A DNA stretch of 24,513 nt from positions 1 to 24,513 of the forward strand of contig PEZH01000042.1 of NCBI GenBank assembly GCA_002774085.1, in the 5' to 3' direction. The notes below the pieces were generated by a model. It saw only the letters and a program-made list of their open reading frames with translations, had not been told where the DNA came from and did no database searches. The first letter of the stretch is position 1, and each line of letters starts with the position of its first letter. Source of the stretch: Candidatus Shapirobacteria bacterium CG09_land_8_20_14_0_10_38_17. Lineage in GTDB: Bacteria; Patescibacteriota; Microgenomatia; 0-14-0-10-38-17. Positions 7,145-14,109 of this stretch are shown here, piece after piece. Position numbers and translations under genes: made by a program.

Positions 7145-8671
7145 TTATTCTTGAGCTCGATATTGAAGCGCTTCGGCAATGTGGCTGACGGCAATTTTTT
7201 CTTCTCCCTGTAAATCGGCAATCGTCCGACCAACCTTAATAAGGCGATAATAAGCCCGAGCAGAGAAACCTAAGCGATTAGCCGCTTGATTAAGTAACCG
7301 TTGCGCCTCCGAAGATAAGTGACAATACTGTTTTACCTGCCGCGTTCCCATTTCCGCATTATAAATCAGCCTACTTTTGGCAAAACGTTTTTGTTGCCAT
7401 AAACGAGCCTTTTCCACTTCCTTCCTTACCTGGTTGGATGTTTTTTCCTCTTCGTTCCTTTTCTCACCGGTTAATTTTTCTATTTCTACGGCCGGCACTT
7501 CTAAATGAAGATCAATTCTATCTATCATCGGACCGGAAATTCGTTTCCGATAGCGGGCAATTTCACTAAGCGAACAATGGCACTCATGCTTAGGATCACC
7601 CAAATAACCGCAAGGGCAAGGGTTGGCGGCGGCAATTAAAATAAACTTGGCCGGAAAAGTGCAAGTGCCCGCAGCTCGAGAAACGGTCACCCGACCATCT
7701 TCCATTGGCTGGCGTAAGGCCTCCAAAACATTACGGGGAAATTCAGCGAACTCATCCAAAAAAAGCGCCCCCCTATGAGCTAAGGAAATCTCGCCGGGTA
7801 AAGGATGGGCACCACCACCAACTAAAGCCACTCGAGAAATAGTGTGATGGGGGCTACGAAAAGGGCGAGTTTTCACTAACGATTGCCGCGATGATAAGTT
7901 ACCGGATATAGAATAAATCTTAGTTACTTCTAAAGCCTCTTCTTTTGTCATTACCGGCAAAATTCCCGGTAAGGCCCGCGCTAACATTGTTTTCCCCGCT
8001 CCCGGCGGTCCTTTCATAAAAAGATTATGACCGCCGGCGGCGGCAATAATCAGGGCTCGCTTGGCATTATCTTGGCCAACAATATCTGCCAAGTCAAACT
8101 CCGCCTCCTGATTACTGGGAATTTGGGAAAAATCAGTATGAGAAGCGGGAAGAATGGATTTTATTCCCTGGAAATGAAACAAAAGTTGCTTTAGTGTCTC
8201 CACCGGATAAATATCAATCCCCTCAATAATCGCCGCTTCAGCAGAATTTCTCCGGGGAATAAAAGCCCTCAAAAAACCTCTTTTTTGAACAGCCATAACC
8301 ATCGGCAACACGCCATTAACACGACGCACCGATCCATCCAAAGATAACTCACCTAAAACCAAAGTCTTCCTTAATTCAGCCTGAATCTGACCAGAGGCAA
8401 TTAAAATTCCCAAAGCCATTGGCAAATCAAAAGAGGGACCCACTTTAGGCAAATCAGCTGGGGCTAAATTGATAATCACCTTATGGTCGGGAAAATCAAC
8501 GCCGGAGTTTTTAACCGCGGTGCGAATACGCTCTTTAGCCTCCTCTACCGCCTTATCGGGTAAACCAACAATTTTAAAAGTGGGAAAACCTTGAGAAGTA
8601 GCATCAACTTCTACCTCGATCTTTTGAACCTCTAACCCCAAGGTAGCGCCAGAAATAACACGGGCAAGCAT
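7145..8671 (-). CDS. comM: YifB/ComM family Mg-chelatase-like AAA+ ATPase
   Basis: The protein has 508 residues from the chosen start. The N-terminal ChlI-like domain begins MLARVISGATLGLE and contains GLPDKAVEEAKERIR and NLAPADLPKVGPSFDLP. The AAA+ core has Walker A GPPGAGKTMLARALPG, Walker B ALFLDEFAEF, and the NPCPCGYLGD zinc-like segment with DRIDLHLEVP. The C-terminal Mg-chelatase domain ends with the SARAYYRLIKVGRTIADL helix. ComM is a hexameric helicase that promotes branch migration in natural transformation. An in-frame ATG lies six codons upstream (8689), but it falls inside the promoter (TTGACC, 17 bp, TATTCT), so 8671 is preferred. The expected transcription start is then the A of the ATG itself. 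No competence genes are visible nearby. Confidence 0.93.
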   Translation of the reverse strand: MLARVISGATLGLEVQKIEVEVDATSQGFPTFKIVGLPDKAVEEAKERIRTAVKNSGVDFPDHKVIINLAPADLPKVGPSFDLPMALGILIASGQIQAELRKTLVLGELSLDGSVRRVNGVLPMVMAVQKRGFLRAFIPRRNSAEAAIIEGIDIYPVETLKQLLFHFQGIKSILPASHTDFSQIPSNQEAEFDLADIVGQDNAKRALIIAAAGGHNLFMKGPPGAGKTMLARALPGILPVMTKEEALEVTKIYSISGNLSSRQSLVKTRPFRSPHHTISRVALVGGGAHPLPGEISLAHRGALFLDEFAEFPRNVLEALRQPMEDGRVTVSRAAGTCTFPAKFILIAAANPCPCGYLGDPKHECHCSLSEIARYRKRISGPMIDRIDLHLEVPAVEIEKLTGEKRNEEEKTSNQVRKEVEKARLWQQKRFAKSRLIYNAEMGTRQVKQYCHLSSEAQRLLNQAANRLGFSARAYYRLIKVGRTIADLQGEEKIAVSHIAEALQYRAQE

Positions 8672-8677
8672 AAAATA

Positions 8678-8706
8678 AGAATAGAGCAAAGGGACGAAGG
8701 GGTCAA
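8678..8706 (-). promoter_or_regulatory. Promoter of yifB, leaderless geometry
   Basis: On the minus strand TTGACC (8701-8706), 17 bp and TATTCT (8678-8683). Seven bases after the -10 is 8671, the first base of the chosen start codon. Confidence 0.75.
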
Positions 8707-8727
8707 TAGATAAATCCTAAACCCAAA

Positions 8728-8758
8728 CCCGCCAAAAGAGCAAAGCCCATTGTGGCAG
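8728..8758. repeat. Palindromic repeat shared with the recA 3' end
   Basis: An imperfect palindrome with CCCGCC at one end and GGCAG at the other. On the opposite strand it closely resembles positions 22857-22888: both carry an AATGGGCTT word and end TTTTGGCGGG. Confidence 0.6.
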
Positions 8759-8802
8759 TTTTTTAGTCTTAACCCCGAGGATTTTGCCGCTAATTACTTT
8801 TT

Positions 8803-9144
8803 GCCTTTGGTGGAGAGTAAGCCAGGTTCTGTTTTAGACGAAAATCTATCTAAGCTTCTCACTTGATGCTCGCGGAAGCGGCGATAACGCATCTTTTCAG
8901 AATTGCAGCCGGGAGGATTGCCATCCCGCCACAGACGGGATAGGACACAGTCCTCGTTTCACCTTGTAGTTATCTTTAAAATAACCACAAACTCGTCTCT
9001 GTTGCTCTAACTATCCCCGCCTGAAGGCGGGGTCCCTAAAATTAATTAGGGCACCGTGCTTCCCGCTGCCTGGACTTTCCTCCCCACCCAAAAAACCACC
9101 AAAGGCGGACATTTAGATGGAGTATTCGTCCTTCCACCAAAGGC
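8803..9144 (-). ncRNA. rnpB: RNase P RNA (bacterial type A-like)
   Basis: This is the catalytic RNA that removes 5' leaders from pre-tRNAs. Conserved blocks appear in order on the minus strand: GGAGGAAAGTCCAGGC (P4 5' strand and CR-I), AGAGCAACAGAGACGAG-like CR-II, GGTGAAACGAGG (CR-III), CTTAGATAGAT, and ACAGAACCTGGCTTAC (P4 3' strand and CR-V). The ends are fixed by a 12-bp P1 helix: GCCTTTGGTGGA at 9144-9133 pairs perfectly with 8814-8803. GACGAA near 9130 can pair with TTCGTC near 8847 as P2, and CCGCC-TTT-GGTGG forms P3. The total is about 342 nt, normal for the class. A strong promoter sits at exactly the right distance upstream. Confidence 0.95.
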
Positions 9145-9150
9145 CCCTAT

Positions 9151-9179
9151 ATTATAACAAGATAGAATAGTATAAGCAA
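9151..9179 (-). promoter_or_regulatory. Proximal rnpB promoter
   Basis: TTGCTT (9174-9179), 17 bp and a perfect TATAAT (9151-9156) on the minus strand. The expected start is near 9144, which coincides with the 5' base of P1 in the RNase P RNA. Confidence 0.88.
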
Positions 9180-9249
9180 GCGAATACAGAGCGTTACAAG
9201 CCGTCAGGCGGCTTATAACAAGATAGAATAGTATAAGCAAAGCGAATAC
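9152..9249. repeat. Direct repeat duplicating the rnpB promoter
   Basis: Two copies of a 36-37 bp sequence, 9152-9187 and 9213-9249, differ only by one extra A. Both contain the -35 TTGCTT and 17-bp spacer. The distal copy ends in TATAAG (9212-9217) instead of TATAAT. A small GCCGTCAGGCGGC hairpin lies between them. Confidence 0.88.
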
Positions 9250-9262
9250 TAAACACTACCAA

Positions 9263-10249
9263 CTAAAGATTCAATCGGGGAATAAATAAATCAGTAAATA
9301 GAACTTTAATTACCAAAACCATAGGTAGAGAAAAAATCGCTCCCGCCACTCCGGCTAAGCGAAAACCAATTAAGAGCGCCAAAAAGGTAATAATAGGATG
9401 AATACCAGTCGCTCTCTGCATCACTTTGGGAGTAATTAAACTGTTCTCTAATTGCTGAACGACAAGATAGACTGCCAATGCCCCCAATCCCATCAACGGC
9501 GATACCGACAAACCAACAATCAGCCCGGGAATTGCTGCCAAGGATGGGCCAATATTGGGAAAAATCTCTAAAATACCTGCTAAAAAAGCTAAGGGTAATG
9601 CATATTTAATCCCTAAAATCAGCAAACCCAAATAGGTTAACACACCAATAATTATCATCAAAGTTAATTCTCCCCAAAGCCAGCCACCGAACTCATACTC
9701 CAAGCGATTGATAATCTTCTCCGCTACCAAGGCATTTTTCTCATTTAAAAAATGCCTTAAATGCTTACTTAAATGTTTTCTTTCTAAAATCAAATAAAAA
9801 TTAATTACAAAAACAGAAAAAATTTTAACGGCATTAGAAAAAACCCCTTGAGTAAATTTAAAAATATTTCCCGACACTATTCCAATTTGAGAAAATGGGT
9901 TATCTAATAAACCTTTCGCCCATTCAGCAAAACCCATTTTCTCAGTGAGGACCAATAATTGATTAATTAATAGGCCGGTTTGTTTAAATAAAGGTCCCGC
10001 TAATAAACTGATTGCTAAAACCACTAAGCCGATGATAAAAAAATAATTAACTAAAATAGCTAAAAATCGGGGAAAATGAAACTTATTCTCTAATTTATTT
10101 ACTGCCGGAGACAAAGCTAACATAAGTGAAAAAGACACCAAAAAAAGAAGAACAATATCACGCACAAAATATAAAAACCAAAGTGAAAACAAAAAAACAA
10201 CGATAAAAATAATCGTTTTATGAGAAATTTCTACTTTTTTAGGAGCCAT
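9263..10249 (-). CDS. AI-2E family transporter (PF01594-type membrane protein)
   Basis: A 328-residue polytopic membrane protein. Hydrophobic segments alternate along its length: two near the N-terminus (about 11-50), one near 62-85, and four or five in the C-terminal half. Family hallmarks are visible, including FPNIGPSLAAIPGLIVGL in the middle and VVQQLENSLITPKVMQRATGIHP, as in the AI-2E/YdiK/PerM family. Members are put forward as exporters of small molecules or ions; the AI-2 link is weak for most, and no quorum-sensing genes are nearby. The length is normal. The TAAAAT hexamer at 10256-10261 ends six bases before the ATG, suggesting a leaderless message. There is a 2-bp trace of spacer between its stop and the rnpB upstream repeat region. 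Confidence 0.88.
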   Translation of the reverse strand: MAPKKVEISHKTIIFIVVFLFSLWFLYFVRDIVLLFLVSFSLMLALSPAVNKLENKFHFPRFLAILVNYFFIIGLVVLAISLLAGPLFKQTGLLINQLLVLTEKMGFAEWAKGLLDNPFSQIGIVSGNIFKFTQGVFSNAVKIFSVFVINFYLILERKHLSKHLRHFLNEKNALVAEKIINRLEYEFGGWLWGELTLMIIIGVLTYLGLLILGIKYALPLAFLAGILEIFPNIGPSLAAIPGLIVGLSVSPLMGLGALAVYLVVQQLENSLITPKVMQRATGIHPIITFLALLIGFRLAGVAGAIFSLPMVLVIKVLFTDLFIPRLNL

Positions 10250-10611
10250 AGACCAATTTTAAATTATTAAATTCTTGCCCGTCATTCCCGAAATAAAACC
10301 TGCCCTGATGAATGTCAGGGTTCGGGGCAGGCTCTGAGGGTTTTCTTTCCGTCATCCTGAGGGCTTTACCAACTTCCCGTCATTCTGGCTTGCTCTAGCC
10401 CTGTATCGAATGGTACAGGGTCCAGAATCCATCCAAAAGGTTCTGGCTTGCCCAGAATCTCTGGATGCTCCGCCAGCCGGCGGATTACCAGAATGACGGC
10501 GATGATTTAGCAATGTAGCAATATAACAATTCAACAATGTTCTTTATTTTTAACTTTGGACTTTTAACTGTATTTTTGTTCTCTTTACTTTTAACTTTTA
10601 ACTTTGGACTT
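10250..10611. repeat. Intergenic repeat cluster between the AI-2E gene and miaA
   Basis: No gene is supported here. The AI-2E -10 hexamer lies at 10256-10261. CCTGCCC..GGGGCAGG forms a stem at 10299-10332. An element bounded by CCGTCATTCTGG (10377-10388) and CCAGAATGACGG (10488-10499) holds inner hairpins, including CCCTGTA/TACAGGG and CCGCCAGCCGGCGG (10470-10483). A CAATNNAA octamer array is at 10508-10539. Heptamer runs of ACTTTTA-type follow to 10611, where they end on the miaA stop codon. Confidence 0.65.
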
Positions 10612-11658
10612 TTAACTTCTTTTATCATACCATTTTCTTACCAACTTCTCTACCTTTTGAGAGAACCCTCTTTGGGCAATATCAAACCAGTGAGTTTTAC
10701 CCTGATCCGCCGGCTGGCGGAGAAGGGCTTTCCTAAACCAAGTCATTTGGCGGCGAGCATAATGATGCTCATCATACTTCCATTTTTGGACAATTTCATT
10801 TTTCAATTTATTATTTTTAAAATACTTCCGCCATTCTTTATAGGCTAAAGTAGTTCCCAAAACCGAATTATTAAAACCATACCCCTTCTTAAGTAATTTT
10901 TTAATTTCTACCAACAATCCCTGTCTTAATCTTTTTTCAACTCTTTCATCAATTCTTTCATAAAGCTTTTCATAGGAAGCTCTCAGTCCCACCATTAAAA
11001 TATTTTTTATTTCTAGATTTAAATTCATTCCGTCATTTTTGAGATTTGATTTTTGCGATTTGATATTTTTAGCTATCTCTATTGCCCTTATCAATCGCCG
11101 CGGATTATTTCTATCCGACTGGTTCATTCTATTGAATCGGCCCAAGTCTACTTTTTTTAAAAGTTCTTGGAGTTTTTGAGTTTTTGAGTTTTTGAGTTTT
11201 TCTCTTAATCCCCAATCCGGTTCAATTCCCATTGTATCTATCCCATCAATTAAGGCCTTTATATAAAACCCTGTTCCACCAACTAAAATAGGCATTTTCC
11301 CTCTTCGCCAAATATCATCAATCACTGGAACAGCGCAGTTAATATAATCAACAACGCTAAATCGAAAGTTTGGTTTAACAACATCATAGAGCCAAACTTT
11401 TATGTTATTAAGGAGATAATACCCGATTCTTCGGTTATCAATTGAAAATTGTCCCGCCACAGCGGGATCCCGCAATTGGCGGGAAAAATTGAAAATTGAA
11501 AATTTATCAAGGTCCTTGCCGGTGCCAATATCCATTCCCTGATAAATTTGTCTTGAGTCGGCGTTAATAATTTCACCGGCAAATTTTTTTGCCAAACTAA
11601 TCCCTAAAGAAGTTTTACCCGTTGCCGTTGGTCCGCAGATAACAAGAATTTTATTCAT
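10612..11658 (-). CDS. miaA: tRNA dimethylallyltransferase MiaA, with repeat-like insertions
   Basis: MiaA transfers a dimethylallyl group to N6 of A37 in tRNAs reading UNN codons, the substrate step for MiaB. The P-loop GPTATGKT is at residues 9-16, followed by NADSRQIYQGMDIGTGK, VGGTGFYIKALIDG and the C-terminal YARRQMTWFRK. From the chosen start the length is 348 aa, compared with about 300-315 for the family. The surplus sits in four places that look like intergenic repeats: residues 52-73, 153-163, 199-212 and about 313-319. The ATG at 11658 gives the usual MNKILVICGPTA start; an earlier in-frame ATG at 11712 would add an 18-residue tail read from purF. The gene overlaps the purF stop by eight bases and is probably cotranscribed with it. 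Confidence 0.93.
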   Translation of the reverse strand: MNKILVICGPTATGKTSLGISLAKKFAGEIINADSRQIYQGMDIGTGKDLDKFSIFNFSRQLRDPAVAGQFSIDNRRIGYYLLNNIKVWLYDVVKPNFRFSVVDYINCAVPVIDDIWRRGKMPILVGGTGFYIKALIDGIDTMGIEPDWGLREKLKNSKTQKLQELLKKVDLGRFNRMNQSDRNNPRRLIRAIEIAKNIKSQKSNLKNDGMNLNLEIKNILMVGLRASYEKLYERIDERVEKRLRQGLLVEIKKLLKKGYGFNNSVLGTTLAYKEWRKYFKNNKLKNEIVQKWKYDEHHYARRQMTWFRKALLRQPADQGKTHWFDIAQRGFSQKVEKLVRKWYDKRS

Positions 11659-13051
11659 CTTTCCCAGTCCAACAATAAAGACAAAGCTTATTTTTAGGAA
11701 GGCCGATAGCATTAACCATCTGCTTAATGCTCTGATATTTTAACGAAGTTGCTCCTATTTCTTTGCGAATGGATTCCACCATTTTTTTATATCCTAAGCT
11801 ATTTTCGTCAACAAATTGATCAATTTCTGATCTTCTTGCTTTTCTGCCCAAAATTTTTCTTATTGCCCGCCTAGCGGCCAATTCTTTTTTGGTTCTAGTA
11901 GAAAGACAAAAGGGACAGGGAAACATCAAAGGCGGGCAGGCAATCCTGACGTGAACCTCTTTAGCCCCATATTTCCAAAGTTTTTGAATAGCTTGATTCC
12001 TAAGCTGAGTTCCTCTCACGATTGAATCGTCACAAATAATAATCCTTTTACCGGCAATAATTTCTTTTATGGGAATTAATTTCATTTTAGCTACCCGATC
12101 TCTTGTCTTTTGGGAAGGGGGAGTATAACTTCGACCATATCCATCGGTATATTTTATCAAAGGGCGACGATAGGGAATGCCCGAGGCCTGAGCATAACCC
12201 AAGGCATGAGCAATACCTGAATCGGGAATTCCGGTCACTAAATCAGCCTTAATATTATCTCCTTTAGCCAAATTAGCTCCGCATCGTTCCCGAACCGCTT
12301 CAACAGAAATTCCCTCATAGGAAGAAGCAGGACAGCCGGTATAGACCCACAAAAACGCACAAATTTTGGTCTTTTTTCCTCCTTTTCTTTTTTCTTCCCA
12401 TCCTTTTTTGTTTAAAAGAACAACTTCTCCCGGAAGAAGCTCTTTAAAAGGTTTAAATCCTAAATTAGGAAAAGCGCTGGTTTCAGAGGCGACAGCAAGA
12501 TTTCTTCCTTTTCTACCAATAATTAAAGTTGTCCGCCCAAAATAATCTCTGGCGGCGTAAATCCCCTCTTTATTAAGAATCAAAAGTGAAATAGCTCCTT
12601 TTACCTTGTTAAATAAATATTCCACGCCAGCAACAATATCATCTTTTTGAGCAATAATTTTACCCGCTACTTCGACAGGATTAATCTGGCCACTGCTTAG
12701 TTCGGAAAAACTACCGCCCTGAGCCATAATCTCCTTAGCGAGACTCTTCTTGTTTTCTAAAAGTCCAGAAGTAGCTAAAGCAAAAGTGCCAAAAGAAGAA
12801 GAAATAATAATCGGCTGAGGGTCCCGATCACTAATAACACCAATTCCCATCGCTCCCTTTATTTTAGAGAGCTCATCGATAAACTTAGATTTAAATTGAG
12901 AGGTAGAAATATCATGAATACTCCGTTGAATTTTGCGGTTCAAAACTGCTAAACCTGCCCTTTGAGTACCTAAATGGGAATGATAATCAGTGCCATAAAA
13001 AAGTGTTTCTGTACAGTTACCCTTACTGATAACTCCAAAAAGTCCACTCAT
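11651..13051 (-). CDS. purF: PurF-like amidophosphoribosyltransferase lacking the N-terminal cysteine
   Basis: PurF makes 5-phosphoribosylamine from PRPP, the first committed step of purine synthesis. The protein has 466 residues. An Ntn-type glutaminase-like domain is followed by a phosphoribosyltransferase domain with the PRPP loop ICDDSIVRGTQ near residues 337-348. Cysteines that could bind an Fe-S cluster are present, including CLYC at 457-460 and others in the CPPLMFPCPFC stretch. The usual start is Met-Cys-Gly with Cys as glutamine nucleophile; here it is MSGLFGV, so Ser replaces it. The nearest Cys is at residue 13. The GTDYHSHLGTQRAG segment is conserved. A TGGTAAAAT extended -10 ends six bases before the ATG, so the mRNA is predicted leaderless. 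It diverges from guaA. Confidence 0.9.
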   Translation of the reverse strand: MSGLFGVISKGNCTETLFYGTDYHSHLGTQRAGLAVLNRKIQRSIHDISTSQFKSKFIDELSKIKGAMGIGVISDRDPQPIIISSSFGTFALATSGLLENKKSLAKEIMAQGGSFSELSSGQINPVEVAGKIIAQKDDIVAGVEYLFNKVKGAISLLILNKEGIYAARDYFGRTTLIIGRKGRNLAVASETSAFPNLGFKPFKELLPGEVVLLNKKGWEEKRKGGKKTKICAFLWVYTGCPASSYEGISVEAVRERCGANLAKGDNIKADLVTGIPDSGIAHALGYAQASGIPYRRPLIKYTDGYGRSYTPPSQKTRDRVAKMKLIPIKEIIAGKRIIICDDSIVRGTQLRNQAIQKLWKYGAKEVHVRIACPPLMFPCPFCLSTRTKKELAARRAIRKILGRKARRSEIDQFVDENSLGYKKMVESIRKEIGATSLKYQSIKQMVNAIGLPKNKLCLYCWTGKDE

Positions 13052-13057
13052 AACCTA

Positions 13058-13065
13058 ATTTTACC
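13058..13065 (-). promoter_or_regulatory. Extended -10 promoter element of purF
   Basis: Minus-strand TGG then TAAAAT (13058-13063). The expected start falls on the A of the purF ATG (13051). No good -35 is seen, which the TGN extension could compensate for. Confidence 0.6.
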
Positions 13066-13081
13066 ATCTTTACTCTGTCTG

Positions 13082-13090
13082 TGATATACT
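13082..13090 (+). promoter_or_regulatory. Extended -10 promoter element of guaA
   Basis: TGATATACT contains TG-N-TATACT with the hexamer at 13085-13090. The expected start is near 13097, giving a leader of about 11 bases. The purine-rich AGAAAGG at 13094-13100 is only partly inside it. Confidence 0.55.
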
Positions 13091-13107
13091 CAAAGAAAGG
13101 TTTTTAT

Positions 13108-14109
13108 ATGAGTACTCCAGAAAGATTTCCAAAAACAACTCCTGCTACCGTTGAAGAAATTCCTCTGGAAGAATTGGATCCTAGAGAATTTATTCTGGAA
13201 AAAATAGCAGAAATTAGAAACAAAGTTGGGGATGAAAAAGCAATTAATGCTCTCTCCGGCGGAGTAGATTCGTCTACGGTCACTGCTTTAGGTCATCGAG
13301 CTCTGGGAAAAAAATTAATAACGTGTTTCATTGATAATGGTCTAATGAGAAAAAATGAACCGCAATGGGTGCTTGATTCCTTTAAAAAGTTGGGAATTGA
13401 GGTTATTCTTGTTAATGCTCAAGAAGAATTTTTTGCCGCCTTAAAAGGAATTGCTGACCCCGAAGAAAAACGAGAGGCAATCACCCAAACATTTTATAAA
13501 AAGGTGTTCGGGCGCTTGGTTGGGGAAAGTGGTGTCCACCATCTTTTGCAAGGAACAAATTACACCGATATTGAGGAAACCGTGGCGGGCGTAAAAAGAC
13601 AACATAATGTTCTTGCACAACTGGGAATTAACACTGAAGAACAATTTGGCTATAGAGTAATCGAGCCTTTAGCCCAATTAAGAAAACCGGCAGTCAGGGA
13701 AGTCGCCAAGGCTTTAGGTTTACCAGAAGCAATCTATAACAGACCGCCTTTCCCGGGACCGGCTCTAGCCACCAGAATTATCGGGGAAGTAAAGCCGGAA
13801 AGAGTCGGCATTATCAGGAAAGCCACCGAAATTATTGAAGAAGAGTTAACTGGCATTGAAGCCTTTCAGTCATTGGCTGTTTTACATCAAGATATGATCA
13901 CGGGAGTTAGAAATGGAATAAGAGACTTTGGTTTTCAAATAGAAATTAGAAGTTGGATTAGTGAAGATGGAAAATCCGGTACGCCCGCAGAAATTCCTTA
14001 TGTAATGTTAATTAGGTTATCAAACAGAATCACAAATGAAGTACCGGGTGTTGTTAGCGTCACCTACAATATAACCCCAAAACCACCTTCAACTATCGAA
14101 GCGATCTAA
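13108..14109 (+). CDS. guaA: GMP synthase, ATP pyrophosphatase and C-terminal domains only
   Basis: GuaA aminates XMP to GMP with ATP. This 333-residue protein starts just before the N-type ATP-pyrophosphatase domain, with the PP-loop SGGVDSS at residues 50-56. HHLLQGTNYTDIEE, RPPFPGPALATRI and the C-terminal dimerisation domain ending KPPSTIEAI are all present. The class I glutaminase domain of about 190 residues found in bacterial GuaA is absent, and no class I amidotransferase lies nearby. This matches the separate synthetase subunit (GuaAb) of archaea. The ATG at 13108 has AGAAAGG seven bases upstream; a GTG at 13081 is also in frame but overlaps the promoter. It diverges from purF and overlaps the 3' end of miaB by 21 bp. 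Confidence 0.92.
   Translation: MSTPERFPKTTPATVEEIPLEELDPREFILEKIAEIRNKVGDEKAINALSGGVDSSTVTALGHRALGKKLITCFIDNGLMRKNEPQWVLDSFKKLGIEVILVNAQEEFFAALKGIADPEEKREAITQTFYKKVFGRLVGESGVHHLLQGTNYTDIEETVAGVKRQHNVLAQLGINTEEQFGYRVIEPLAQLRKPAVREVAKALGLPEAIYNRPPFPGPALATRIIGEVKPERVGIIRKATEIIEEELTGIEAFQSLAVLHQDMITGVRNGIRDFGFQIEIRSWISEDGKSGTPAEIPYVMLIRLSNRITNEVPGVVSVTYNITPKPPSTIEAI

Noticed and set aside
8672..8689. Longer yifB start at 8689
   Set aside because: It would place the first codons inside the promoter, and the family start motif begins at the later Met (8671).
9046..9240. Minus-strand open frame over rnpB
   Set aside because: It covers the conserved RNase P RNA core and the duplicated promoter; there is no protein-like signal.
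10352..10848. Open frames across the repeat cluster and opposite miaA
   Set aside because: Their translations are made of repeat words or are the antisense of miaA.
11659..11712. Longer miaA start at 11712
   Set aside because: The extra 18 residues are read from purF coding sequence; MNKILVICGPTA is the typical MiaA start.
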